From Thermocatellispora tengchongensis (GTDB lineage Bacteria > Actinomycetota > Actinomycetes > Streptosporangiales > Streptosporangiaceae): 64,000 nucleotides of DNA. The position numbers and the translations under genes were made by a program. Positions 17,981 through 26,429 of this stretch are shown piece by piece. Under the pieces are notes generated by a model that was not told the origin of the DNA, searched no databases, and worked only from the letters and a program-made list of their open reading frames with translations. The DNA lies in NCBI RefSeq assembly GCF_014202315.1, contig NZ_JACHGN010000009.1:31602-95601 (forward strand), written 5' to 3'. Each line of letters opens with the position of its first letter. Positions within the stretch are counted from its first letter, which is position 1.

Positions 17981-19393
17981 TCACCGCCACGCGTCCACCA
18001 GATCCTCCGGCGTCACCACGACGACCTCTCCCGTGTCGGCCCCGCTGCGCGAGACGGCGTACATCGGCGTGCCGCTGTCGGCCCCGGGCAGCTTGGACCG
18101 GTGCACCACCAGCTCCGCCAGGTCATGCCGGTCGAACGGCCGGTTCTCCAGCCACTTGATCGACCCCACCATGGTGACCCGCTGGGCGACCGGCTCCCGG
18201 TCGGCCCCGACGATGTCGATCTCGGGGTCGTTGGTCCTGGTCCAGTAGCCGCCCACGGCCACGGTGTCCTCGGGCAGGCCGTCCAGGCGCCGCAGCGACT
18301 CGCGGACGAGCGGCTCCACGGCCATGCCGCGCCAGGAGCTCCACCCCCGCTTGATCCGCCGCAGCACCAGGTCGGCCCGGTCGCGCTCGATATCGGTCAG
18401 CGAGGTGCTGAGAAACGGCAGCCAGAAACGAAGGTGGGAGTCGGCGACGGAGTAGCGGGTCTCCCGCGAGGGCTTGGCCGACAGCGGCAGCTCGGCGAGC
18501 ACCATGCGCTTGTCGAGCAGCATCTGCATCGTGCGGCTCATCGTGGTGTGCGGGATGTCGCCCGCGGACCGCAGGATGGACGCCCGGGTGCGGCTGCCCG
18601 AGCCGATGGCCCGTAGCACTCTTCGCGCCTGCGCGTCACCCGGAAGCTCGCTCGCCAGCGCCCGCTCCCCGCTCACCACCAGCGCGGACGTGGAGTCGGC
18701 CACCGCGGATTCCAGGTAGTCCCACAGCGTGGCGCCGGGCTCCCACTCCTCGCACACCATCGGCATCCCGCCGGTGACGAGGTGGGCGTCGATGGCCTCG
18801 GCGGCGGGCAGGCCCAGCTTGTCGGCGACGTCGGCCGGAGTCAGCGGCGGGACGACCATGTCGGTCGCCCGCATGTAGAACGGCTTGTCGTACTGGTTGA
18901 TCGCCTCCATCATCGACAGGTCGGAGCCGATGAGCAGCAGCAGTACCGGAATCCGGGACAGCTCGCGGTCGAAGGCTCGCTGCAGCTTGCTCTCCAGGTA
19001 GGGATCGCTCCTGATCAGGTAGGGCAGCTCGTCGATGACCACGATGCTCGGCGCGTCCTGCGGAAGGGCGCGTGCCAGGAGCTCCAGTGCTCCGCTCCAC
19101 GACTGGGGGGACTGGCCGGCGAACAGTCGTGCCCCCGGCAGCTCCGAGGCGGAGACGGCGGCGTAGAACCGCTGCAACTGCTCCTGAACGGACTCCTGTT
19201 CGGCCGCGAAGTACACATGGGGGACCTGCTCCTGGCGGATGAACTCTTCTGCCAGACGCGACTTGCCCACCCGGCGTCGCCCGCGCATCAGAATCGCCCG
19301 CCCCGGCCGGCCGACGCGCCCGCCGTCGCGCACTTTGTCCATCTGCCGCCGCAGCTTGGCCAGCTCTCGCTTTCTGCCGATGAATGTGTCCAC
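17981..19393 (-). CDS. AAA ATPase with C-terminal DUF234-like nuclease fold
   Basis: 470 residues. Walker A RGRRRVGKSRLAEEF (about 36-50) and Walker B SIVVIDELPYL (about 116-126) belong to the archaeal-type ATPase group of STAND-related P-loops. A winged-helix segment (about 255-310) follows. The C-terminal part has DPEIDIVGAD and GSIKW spaced like a PD-(D/E)XK core, as in DUF234. GTG start at 19393. Upstream lies a striking set of palindromes. These ATPases are widespread singletons of unknown role, sometimes suspected in defence or mobile-element biology; nothing adjacent supports a particular one. Confidence 0.85.
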   Translation of the reverse strand: MDTFIGRKRELAKLRRQMDKVRDGGRVGRPGRAILMRGRRRVGKSRLAEEFIRQEQVPHVYFAAEQESVQEQLQRFYAAVSASELPGARLFAGQSPQSWSGALELLARALPQDAPSIVVIDELPYLIRSDPYLESKLQRAFDRELSRIPVLLLLIGSDLSMMEAINQYDKPFYMRATDMVVPPLTPADVADKLGLPAAEAIDAHLVTGGMPMVCEEWEPGATLWDYLESAVADSTSALVVSGERALASELPGDAQARRVLRAIGSGSRTRASILRSAGDIPHTTMSRTMQMLLDKRMVLAELPLSAKPSRETRYSVADSHLRFWLPFLSTSLTDIERDRADLVLRRIKRGWSSWRGMAVEPLVRESLRRLDGLPEDTVAVGGYWTRTNDPEIDIVGADREPVAQRVTMVGSIKWLENRPFDRHDLAELVVHRSKLPGADSGTPMYAVSRSGADTGEVVVVTPEDLVDAWR

Positions 19394-19416
19394 GCGGCAT
19401 CACCCCAGGTTTGACG

Positions 19417-19464
19417 CTACCAAATCTGGTAGGACCAAAGTCGGTAGGACCAGATCTGGTCCTA
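19417..19464. promoter_or_regulatory. Palindromic operator cluster upstream of the AAA ATPase
   Basis: CTACCA-AATC-TGGTAG at 19417-19432 is a perfect 6-bp inverted repeat. TAGGACCAGATCTGGTCCTA at 19445-19464 is a 20-bp uninterrupted palindrome. GGTAGGACCA occurs at 19429-19438 and again at 19443-19452. The 72-base gap between the mutase stop and the ATPase start is almost filled by them. Binding by a dimeric regulator, possibly the winged-helix ATPase itself, is inferred; a transcription-blocking hairpin is the alternative. Confidence 0.6.
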
Positions 19465-19465
19465 T

Positions 19466-21088
19466 CTACGTCAGGATGGCGGAGAGGTCGGTGGCGATCT
19501 CGGTGAGGGCGGTGGCGGCCTTCGCTCGGGCCGCTGGGACGTCGGCCGGGCTGGGGATGACGACCTCCAGGTAGCACTTGAGCTTGGGCTCGGTGCCGCT
19601 GGGGCGGATGACGACGCGGGCGCCGCCCGAGAGGTGGTAGCGCAGGCCGTCGGTGGGCGGGAGGCCGCCGGGGCCGGTGGTGAGGTCGTCGGCCGACTCC
19701 ACCTGGCGGCCCCCGAGTGTGGTGGGCGGGGTGGTGCGCAGGCGGTCCATCGCCGTGGTGATCAGGGACAGGTCGTCCACGCGGATGGAGAGCTGGCGGG
19801 TGGCGTGCAGGCCGTAGCGCCTGGCCTGGTCGTCCAGGAGGTCCAGCAGCGTACGCCCCTCGCGGCGGGCCGCGGCGGCGATGGCGGCGACGGTGAGGGC
19901 CGCGCCGATGCCGTCCTTGTCGTGCACCGGCGGGCCCGCGTCGGAGCCGATGCTGTAGCCCAGGGCCTCCTCGTAGCCGAAGACCAGCCTGCCGGGGCCC
20001 GCCTTCATGATCCATTTGAAGCCGGTCAGGGTCTCCGCGTAGCCGACGCCGTGCGCGGCGGCGATCCTGGACAGCAGGGAGGAGGAGACGATCGTGGTCG
20101 CCACCACCCGGTCGGGGCCCGAGGTGTGCCTGATCACGTGCTCGGCCAGCAGGCCGCCCAGCTCGTCGCCGGTCAGCATGCGCACGCCGCCGGGCGTGGG
20201 CACCCCGGCCGCGCAGCGGTCGGCGTCGGGGTCGTTGGCCAGCACCAGGTCCGCGCCCGTCCGTCCGGCCAGCTCGATGACCAGGTCCGTCGCGCCCGGC
20301 TCCTCCGGGTTGGGGAAGGCCACCGTCGGGAACTCCGGGTCGGGCTCGGCCTGGGCCGCCACCACGTGCGGCGCGGCGAACCCCGCTCGCGCGAACGCCG
20401 CCTCCAGCGTGGCCCGCCCCACCCCGTGCAGCGGCGTGTACGCCACCCGCAGCTCGCGCGCCTCGCCCAGCGGCAGCGCGGTCACCGCGGCCAGGTATGA
20501 CGTCACGATGGCGTCATCCAGGGTCTCGCCCTCGCCGAGCGGGAGCTCGTCCACCCGGCCCACGGCGTCGATCGCGGCCGAGATCTCCGCGTCCAGCGGC
20601 GGCACGATCTGCGACCCGTCGCCCCAGTACACCTTGTAGCCGTTGTCACGCGGCGGGTTGTGGCTGGCCGTCACCATCACGCCCGCGTCGGCGCCCAGGT
20701 GGCGTACGGCGAAGGCCAGCACCGGGGTCGGCAGCGGCCGGGGCAGCAGCGACGCGCGCAGGCCCGCCCCCGTCAGCACGGCGGCGGAGTCGCGGGCGAA
20801 CACCTCCGACTTGTGGCGGGCGTCATAGCCGATCACGACGTGCCGCCCGGCGCCGAGCACCGCCGCCAGCCCGGCGGCGGCGCGGCGTACCGTGACCCGG
20901 TTCATCCGGTTCGGGCCCGCGCCCAGCTCGCCGCGCAGCCCCGCGGTGCCGAACTCCAGCTTCGCGCCGAACCGGTCGCGCAGCGCGGCGGTGTCGCCGG
21001 CGGCCAGCAGCTTGCCCAGTTCCTCGCGCGTGTCGGGGTCGGGGTCCTGGGCCAGCCACTCCTCCGCGCGGCGTGCGAGATCGTCCAT
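19466..21088 (-). CDS. Phospho-sugar mutase (phosphoglucomutase/phosphomannomutase family)
   Basis: 540 residues, the long alpha-D-phosphohexomutase type. Phosphoserine loop VMVTASHNPPRDNGYK, metal-binding DPDADRCA, sugar-binding GYEEALGYSIG and phosphate-binding RPSGTEPKLKCYLE are all intact. In nucleoside salvage it may act as phosphopentomutase, turning ribose-1-phosphate from the adjacent nucleoside phosphorylase into ribose-5-phosphate, since PGM/PMM-family enzymes fill this role in some bacteria. I take ATG 21088. An in-frame GTG at 21124 overlaps the phosphorylase stop (GTGA) and would add 12 residues. Confidence 0.92.
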   Translation of the reverse strand: MDDLARRAEEWLAQDPDPDTREELGKLLAAGDTAALRDRFGAKLEFGTAGLRGELGAGPNRMNRVTVRRAAAGLAAVLGAGRHVVIGYDARHKSEVFARDSAAVLTGAGLRASLLPRPLPTPVLAFAVRHLGADAGVMVTASHNPPRDNGYKVYWGDGSQIVPPLDAEISAAIDAVGRVDELPLGEGETLDDAIVTSYLAAVTALPLGEARELRVAYTPLHGVGRATLEAAFARAGFAAPHVVAAQAEPDPEFPTVAFPNPEEPGATDLVIELAGRTGADLVLANDPDADRCAAGVPTPGGVRMLTGDELGGLLAEHVIRHTSGPDRVVATTIVSSSLLSRIAAAHGVGYAETLTGFKWIMKAGPGRLVFGYEEALGYSIGSDAGPPVHDKDGIGAALTVAAIAAAARREGRTLLDLLDDQARRYGLHATRQLSIRVDDLSLITTAMDRLRTTPPTTLGGRQVESADDLTTGPGGLPPTDGLRYHLSGGARVVIRPSGTEPKLKCYLEVVIPSPADVPAARAKAATALTEIATDLSAILT

Positions 21089-21120
21089 GCGCAACCCCTG
21101 CAGCTCGTCGATCTTGTCGA

Positions 21121-21924
21121 TCACAGCTTGTCGATGACCCGCGCGAGGAGCGCGCCCATGCGGGTGGCCGTGGCGCGGCCCACCGCCAGCACCTCCTCGT
21201 GGTTCAGCGGCTCGCCGACCAGTCCCGCGCCCGGGTTGGTGACCAGCGACAGGCCCAGCACCTCCGCGCCGCCCTCGCGGGCCGCGATGGCCTCCAGGAC
21301 CGTGGACATGCCCACCATGTCGCCGCCGATCGCCCGGCACATGCGGATCTCGGCCGGCGTCTCGTACGTCGGGCCGCGGAAGGCGACGTACACGCCCTCG
21401 GCCAGCGACGGGTCGGCCTCACGGGCCAGCTCGCGCAGGCGCGGGCTGTAGACGGCGGTGAGGTCCACGAACCGCGCGCCCGTGATCGGGTTGGCCCCGG
21501 TCAGGTTGATGTGGTCGCTGATCAGGACCGGGTCGCCGACGTTCTGCGTCTCCGGGCGCAGGCCGCCGGCCGCGTTGGTCAGCACCACCGTACGCACGCC
21601 GGCCGCGAGCGCCGTGCGTACGCCGTGCACCACCGGCTCCACGCCCAGGCCCTCGTACAGGTGGGTGCGGCCGAGGAAGATCAGCACGTTGGTCCCGGAG
21701 CCGGTCGTGACCGCGCGGACGCGTCCCGCGTGCCCCTCCACCGACGGCGGCGCGAACCCGGGCAGATCGGTCACCGGGATCTCGGCGACCGTACGGCCGA
21801 TCGCGTCGGCCGCCGGCACCCAGCCGGAGCCCATCACCAGCGCCACATCGAAGGAATCGACGCCGGTACTGCTCTTCAGCGCGGTCGCGGCCTCGGCGGC
21901 GCGCGCGTACGGGTCGTTGTTCAC
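21121..21924 (-). CDS. Purine-nucleoside phosphorylase
   Basis: 267 residues, the trimeric low-molecular-mass type acting on inosine and guanosine. Motifs: phosphate loop LVMGSGW, SDHINLTG, LTNAAGGLRP, MVGMSTVLEAIAAR and SLVTNPGAG. GTG start at 21924 with GGAGG upstream. It is the first gene of a two-gene unit with the phospho-sugar mutase, an arrangement suited to converting purine nucleosides to base plus usable pentose phosphate. Confidence 0.95.
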   Translation of the reverse strand: MNNDPYARAAEAATALKSSTGVDSFDVALVMGSGWVPAADAIGRTVAEIPVTDLPGFAPPSVEGHAGRVRAVTTGSGTNVLIFLGRTHLYEGLGVEPVVHGVRTALAAGVRTVVLTNAAGGLRPETQNVGDPVLISDHINLTGANPITGARFVDLTAVYSPRLRELAREADPSLAEGVYVAFRGPTYETPAEIRMCRAIGGDMVGMSTVLEAIAAREGGAEVLGLSLVTNPGAGLVGEPLNHEEVLAVGRATATRMGALLARVIDKL

Positions 21925-22058
21925 GGCACCTCCTTCTTCGGCGCCATGAACAAAATACGGCCGTGCTCACTGGTTCGCTCGCTCACGGATCACGAGGCTA
22001 CCCCCGGCCGCATGCCAGCAGGTATGTCGGTTTTTGCCGTCTCTTGCGAGACCGTGTA

Positions 22059-22511
22059 TCAGTCGCCCAGCGACTTGCAGGGACGCCCGCGCAGGTTCTT
22101 CACATAGTCGTCGGGCGCGCCGGCCTTCTCGGCGGCGTCGGCCAGGATGCCGAGGTAGCTCGCCGACGGCAGGCCGCCCTCGTAGTCGTCCAGGACGTAG
22201 AACCAGGCGACCACCTCGCCCTCCAGGGTCTGCACGCGCAGCCGCACCTTGCGGTACAGGCCGAGCGCCGCGCCCTCCCACTGGTCGAGCGAGGGCTCGT
22301 CCCACTCGGGGACGTCGTACAGGACCACGAAGACCTGCTCCAGCGGGTCCTCGACCACGGTGGCGAGCGCGCCCTCCCACCCGACGTTCTCCCCTCCGAA
22401 CGTCAGGCGCCAGCCCTCCAGCCAGCCCGTCCCCCGCATGGGGGAGTGCGGGGCCCGCTGGGCCATCTGCTTGGGGTCCATGTTGCTGCCGTACGCGGCG
22501 TAAACAGGCAC
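22059..22511 (-). CDS. Gamma-glutamylcyclotransferase-like protein
   Basis: 150 residues. The N-terminal VYAAYGSNMDPKQMAQR is the substrate-binding YGSN loop of the GGCT/AIG2 fold. Glu in QWEGAALGLYRKV is a candidate catalytic acid. GTG start at 22511, only a few residues before YGSN, as usual for the family. Divergent from the LpdA-type gene. Likely a cytoplasmic enzyme forming 5-oxoproline from gamma-glutamyl compounds or amines, but the precise substrate is unknown. Confidence 0.87.
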   Translation of the reverse strand: MPVYAAYGSNMDPKQMAQRAPHSPMRGTGWLEGWRLTFGGENVGWEGALATVVEDPLEQVFVVLYDVPEWDEPSLDQWEGAALGLYRKVRLRVQTLEGEVVAWFYVLDDYEGGLPSASYLGILADAAEKAGAPDDYVKNLRGRPCKSLGD

Positions 22512-22625
22512 GGCACCAAAGGATAATCCAAGATCCCCATCGTGCTCCGGAGCCGGGGCGCGGTTCTCTCCACCGGAGCACGACCCGCTACCCGGGCGGG
22601 TCCGCGCATACGCGACAATGGAGGG

Positions 22626-24005
22626 GTGACGAGGATCGCGATCATCGGAGGCGGGCCCGGCGGCTACGAGGCGGCGCTGGTGGCCGCGCAACTCGGAGCC
22701 CAGGTCACGGTCATCGAGGAGGACGGCCCGGGCGGCGCCTGCGTGCTGACCGACTGCGTGCCCTCCAAGACCCTCATCGCGACGTCCGTCCGCAAGCAGG
22801 CGCTCCTCGACGCCGCCTCGCTCGGCGTCCACTTCACCGGTGGCGGCGACGGCGAGGTCGGAGGTGTCATGGTGGACATGCCGCTGGTCAACAAGCGGGT
22901 GAAGGAACTGGCCCAGGCCCAGTCGGCCGACATCGCGGCGCGGCTGCGGGCCGAGGGCGTCGAGGTCGTCCGGGCGCGCGGACGCCTGGTCGATCCGCAG
23001 GTGGTGCGGGCCGGCGACCGTACGATCCGGGCAGACGTCGTGATCGTCGCCACCGGCGCGACCCCCCGGGTGCTGCCCGGGGCCGAGCCCGACGGCGAGC
23101 GCATCCTGAACTGGCGCCAGCTCTACGACCTGCCCGAGCTGCCCGAGCATCTGGTCGTGGTCGGCTCCGGCGTCACCGGCGCCGAGTTCGCCGGCGCGTA
23201 CCGCTCGCTCGGCTCGGAGGTCACGCTCGTCTCCAGCCGCGACCGCATGATGCCCAACGAGGACGCCGACGCCGCCGAGGTCCTCGAAGAGGTCTACCGC
23301 CGGCGCGGCATGAACGTCATGGGCCGCTCCCGCGCCTCGTCCGTGCGCCGCACTCCTGACGGCGTCGTGGTCACCCTGGAGGACGGCCGCACCGCCGAGG
23401 GCTCCCACTGCCTGATGACCGTCGGCATGGTGCCCAACACCAGCGGCCTGGGCCTGGAGGAGGCCGGGGTCGGCCTCGACCGCAACGGCTTCATCGAGGT
23501 GGACAAGGTCTCCCGCACCTCCGCCCCCGGCGTGTACGCCGCCGGCGACTGCACCGGCGTCCTGATGCTGGCCTCCGTGGCCGCCATGCAGGGCCGCATC
23601 GCCGTCTGGCACGCCCTCGGCGAGGCCGTCCAGCCCCTCCGCCTGGCCACGGTCGCCGCCAACATCTTCACCGACCCCGAGATCGCCACCGTGGGCGTGG
23701 CCCAGAGGCAGATCGAGGCCGGCGAGATCGAGGCCAACGTGGTCAAGCTCCCCCTGGCCACCAACGCCCGCGCCAAGATGCAGGGCTTCAACGACGGCTT
23801 CGTCAAACTGTTCTGCCGCCCCCACACCGGCATCATCCTGGGCGGCGTCATCGTCGCCCCGCGTGCCTCCGAGCTCATCCTGGCCGTCTCGGTCGCGGTG
23901 CAGCAGCGTCTCACGGTGGACCAACTGGCCCACACGTTCGCGGTCTACCCGTCCCTGTCGGGCTCGGTGACCGAAGCCGCCCGAAGGCTCATGCAGCCGA
24001 GCTGA
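22626..24005 (+). CDS. lpdA: NAD(P)H-quinone reductase, LpdA-type flavoprotein disulfide reductase
   Basis: 459 residues. FAD-binding GGGPGGYEAAL at the N-terminus, NAD(P) fold GSGVTGAEFAGAY (about 180), second FAD motif GVYAAGDCTG. The redox loop reads GGACVLTDCVPSK and keeps a CX4C pair. The C-terminal catalytic His-Glu pair of true dihydrolipoyl dehydrogenases is replaced (AVYPSLSGSVTEAARRLM). This matches mycobacterial LpdA (Rv3303c-like) quinone reductases rather than lipoamide dehydrogenases. GTG start at 22626 with GGAGG directly upstream; longer frames have no homology. Ends in a very strong terminator that begins in the stop codon. Confidence 0.9.
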   Translation: MTRIAIIGGGPGGYEAALVAAQLGAQVTVIEEDGPGGACVLTDCVPSKTLIATSVRKQALLDAASLGVHFTGGGDGEVGGVMVDMPLVNKRVKELAQAQSADIAARLRAEGVEVVRARGRLVDPQVVRAGDRTIRADVVIVATGATPRVLPGAEPDGERILNWRQLYDLPELPEHLVVVGSGVTGAEFAGAYRSLGSEVTLVSSRDRMMPNEDADAAEVLEEVYRRRGMNVMGRSRASSVRRTPDGVVVTLEDGRTAEGSHCLMTVGMVPNTSGLGLEEAGVGLDRNGFIEVDKVSRTSAPGVYAAGDCTGVLMLASVAAMQGRIAVWHALGEAVQPLRLATVAANIFTDPEIATVGVAQRQIEAGEIEANVVKLPLATNARAKMQGFNDGFVKLFCRPHTGIILGGVIVAPRASELILAVSVAVQQRLTVDQLAHTFAVYPSLSGSVTEAARRLMQPS

Positions 24006-24053
24006 CCCCGCGCGACCCCGCAGGCCCCGCCTCGCGCGGGGTCTTTTTTTTTT
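24004..24053 (+). terminator. Rho-independent terminator of lpdA
   Basis: GACCCCGCGCGA at 24004-24015 pairs perfectly with TCGCGCGGGGTC at 24032-24043 (12 bp), followed by ten T residues (24044-24053). The stem begins inside the lpdA stop codon. Confidence 0.95.
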
Positions 24054-24130
24054 GGAGGCTATGACGTCGCTGTTGTGGCCACTCCTCGTCCTGGTGACGC
24101 CATTGGCGACGCCATATAGGCGAGGAGGGC

Positions 24131-24160
24131 TTGTATATGACGTCATCATGACGTCATACT
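24131..24160 (+). promoter_or_regulatory. Promoter overlapped by two ATGACGTCAT palindromes
   Basis: ATGACGTCAT occurs at 24137-24146 and 24148-24157 (11-base step, one helical turn), and a partial copy ATGACGTC at 24061-24068. The two full copies fill the spacer between a -35-like TTGTAT (24131-24136) and a -10-like CATACT (24155-24160), just before the GTG of the RHH gene. Autorepression by that protein is strongly suggested. The start codon lies about 7 bases after the -10, so the mRNA may be leaderless. Confidence 0.7.
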
Positions 24161-24166
24161 GAGGGC

Positions 24167-24658
24167 GTGGACCTTACGCCATTCGTGGACAACCTGCGGC
24201 GTGAGCTCGCGGTCGCGGCCGGGGGAGAGGAGGTACGCGCGCCGGCGGAGCGGCTGGCCCTGGCATTGGAGCCGGCGGCCAGGCTCGTCCTGCTGGAGGC
24301 GCTGGCCGCCGCCGCCGACGAGATCACCCGCGAGCTGGCGCCGGGCTCGGTCGATGTCCGCCTCCGTGGGCGCGACCCTGACTTCATCGTGACGCCACCG
24401 CCCGCGCCCGCGGCGCGGGAGGGCGGATTCGAGGGCGTCGCGCAGCCGCCCGCGCCGCCGCCGCAGGACGACGAGGGGCGTACGGCACGGATCACCCTGC
24501 GGGTGCCCGAGCACCTCAAACAGCGCATCGAGGAAGCGGCCGAGAGGGAGGGGCTGTCGGTCAACGCCTGGCTGGTACGGGCCGTCTCCGCCGCCATCGA
24601 CGCCGATTCACATTCTCATTCACCGTTCCGGAACAACTCCCCGAGAGGAAGACCATGA
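24167..24658 (+). CDS. Ribbon-helix-helix (HicB/Arc-like) transcriptional regulator
   Basis: 163 residues. The C-terminal part holds a ribbon-helix-helix DNA-binding motif: beta strand ARITLRVPEHLKQRIEEAA then GLSVNAWLVRAVSAAID (about 107-147). The N-terminal half (1-75) is helical and acidic and may bind a ligand or partner. A Pro-rich linker joins them. GTG start at 24167. Its stop overlaps the ABC ATPase start (ATGA), so it heads the exporter operon and likely represses it via the tandem palindromes upstream. HicB-antitoxin labels in databases are probably misleading: there is no HicA toxin here. Confidence 0.85.
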   Translation: MDLTPFVDNLRRELAVAAGGEEVRAPAERLALALEPAARLVLLEALAAAADEITRELAPGSVDVRLRGRDPDFIVTPPPAPAAREGGFEGVAQPPAPPPQDDEGRTARITLRVPEHLKQRIEEAAEREGLSVNAWLVRAVSAAIDADSHSHSPFRNNSPRGRP

Positions 24659-25629
24659 CGAACGCCATCGTGGCGGAGGGACTCGTCAAGAAGTACGGCA
24701 CCGTGAAGGCGCTCGACGGGTTGAGCCTGGCCGTCCCCGAGGGGACCGTGCTCGGCCTGCTCGGGCCGAACGGCGCCGGCAAGACGACGACCGTACGCGT
24801 CCTGACCACGTTGCTGAGGCCCGACGCCGGACGCGCGGTCGTGGCGGGCTACGACGTCGTGCGCGACGCCAAGCGGCTGCGCTCCCACATCGGCGCCTCC
24901 GGCCAGTACGCCGCGGTGGACGACCACCTCACCGGCGCGGAGAACCTGGAGATGGTCGGCCGCCTGTACCACCTCGGCACCCGGCGGAGCAAGCAGCGCG
25001 CCCGGGAGCTGCTGGAGCGGTTCGACCTCACCGAGGCCGCGGACCGCCCCGTACGCGGCTACTCCGGCGGCATGCGGCGCCGGATCGACCTGGCCGGCGC
25101 GCTGGTCGCCGACCCGCCGGTGCTGTTCCTCGACGAGCCCACGACCGGCCTCGACCCGAGGGCCCGCGCGAGCCTGTGGGACATCATCGGCGAGCTGGTC
25201 CAGGGCGGTACGACCGTGCTGCTGACCACGCAGTACCTGGAGGAGGCCGACCGGCTGGCCGACCGCATCGCGGTCGTGGACCACGGCCGTGTGATCGCCC
25301 AGGGCACCGCCGACGAGCTGAAGGACCAGGTCGGCGGCGACCGCGTCGAGCTGACCCTGACGAGCGCCGCGGACCTGGAGACCGTGCGCCGCGGCCTCGC
25401 GGCCCTCGCCACCGGCGAGCCGCAGATCGACAGGACCGCCCTTCGGATCACGATCCCGGTGGCCAACGGGGCGGCCTCGCTCACCACGGCCCTGGGTTAC
25501 CTGGCGGCCGAACGCGTCGCCGTACGCGACGCCGGCCTGCGGCGGCCGACGCTGGACGACGTGTTCCTGGCACTGACCGGACACGAGGCGGACGAGAACA
25601 CCACGACGACGAAGGAGAAGGTGGCATGA
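24655..25629 (+). CDS. DrrA-like ABC exporter ATPase
   Basis: 324 residues. Walker A GPNGAGKTTT (about 38-47), signature YSGGMRRRIDLAGALV, Walker B VLFLDEPTTGLDP, then the DrrA-type C-terminal extension (about 225-310) ending in LDDVFLALTGHEA. It energises export of drugs or lipids together with the permease downstream, as in the daunorubicin/doxorubicin resistance family. It overlaps both neighbours by 4 bases. Confidence 0.93.
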   Translation: MTNAIVAEGLVKKYGTVKALDGLSLAVPEGTVLGLLGPNGAGKTTTVRVLTTLLRPDAGRAVVAGYDVVRDAKRLRSHIGASGQYAAVDDHLTGAENLEMVGRLYHLGTRRSKQRARELLERFDLTEAADRPVRGYSGGMRRRIDLAGALVADPPVLFLDEPTTGLDPRARASLWDIIGELVQGGTTVLLTTQYLEEADRLADRIAVVDHGRVIAQGTADELKDQVGGDRVELTLTSAADLETVRRGLAALATGEPQIDRTALRITIPVANGAASLTTALGYLAAERVAVRDAGLRRPTLDDVFLALTGHEADENTTTTKEKVA

Positions 25630-26429
25630 ACGCGCTCCAGATGGCGCTCGCCGACGGGATCACGATCACCAAGCGCAACGCACTGAAGATCAGACGGGCC
25701 CCCGACCTGCTCGGCGGCGTGGTCATGTTGCCGATCATCTTCGTGCTGCTGTTCGCCTACGTCTTCGGCAGCATGATCGACCTGCCCGGCATCTCCTACA
25801 AGGAGTACCTGCTCCCCGGGATCTTCGTCCAGACGATCGTCACGAGCGCCCAGATCACCGGCTACACGCTCACCCAGGATCTGCAGAAGGGCATCTTCGA
25901 CCGGTTCCGCACGCTGCCCATGGCGCCCTCCGCGGTCCTCACCGGGCAGACGATCAGCGACCTGCTGATGAACATGGCCAGCATCGTCATCATGGGGCTG
26001 GTGGGCCTGCTGGTCGGGTGGCGGATCAACTCCTCGCCGGGCGAGGCGCTGCTGGGCTTCCTGCTGCTGGTGCTGTTCGCGTACGCGTTCTCGTGGGTGA
26101 CGGCCACGGTCGCGCTGGCGCTGCGCACCCCCGAGGTGTTCAACAACATCGCCACCCTGGTGTCGCTGCCGATGGTGTTCCTGTCCAACGCGTTCGTGGA
26201 CAGCTCCCGCCTCCCGGGGCCGCTCCAGGCGGTCGCGGAGTGGAACCCCGTCTCCACCTTCGTCCAGGCCACCCGCGAGCTGTTCGGCAACACCAACCCG
26301 GCCATGCCGGTGCCCGCCGCCTGGCCGCTCCAGCACGCGGTGACCGCCTCGCTGCTGTGGTCGGCGCTGCTCCTGGTCGTGTTCGTGCCGCTGGCGACCC
26401 GGCTGTACAAGCGGGCCGTCAGCGCGTGA
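25626..26429 (+). CDS. DrrB-like ABC-2 type permease
   Basis: 267 residues with six hydrophobic segments, the usual ABC-2 layout. The LPGIFVQTI and FDRFRTLPMAPSAVLTGQ stretches are classic DrrB motifs, the latter a cytoplasmic coupling loop. ATG 25626 overlaps the ATPase stop. It forms the membrane channel of the RHH-controlled exporter. Its natural substrate is unknown; no biosynthetic cluster is adjacent. Confidence 0.92.
   Translation: MNALQMALADGITITKRNALKIRRAPDLLGGVVMLPIIFVLLFAYVFGSMIDLPGISYKEYLLPGIFVQTIVTSAQITGYTLTQDLQKGIFDRFRTLPMAPSAVLTGQTISDLLMNMASIVIMGLVGLLVGWRINSSPGEALLGFLLLVLFAYAFSWVTATVALALRTPEVFNNIATLVSLPMVFLSNAFVDSSRLPGPLQAVAEWNPVSTFVQATRELFGNTNPAMPVPAAWPLQHAVTASLLWSALLLVVFVPLATRLYKRAVSA

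Noticed and set aside
24167-24658. HicB antitoxin of a toxin-antitoxin pair
   Set aside because: The RHH domain is real, but no HicA-like toxin adjoins it; the partner genes encode an ABC exporter.
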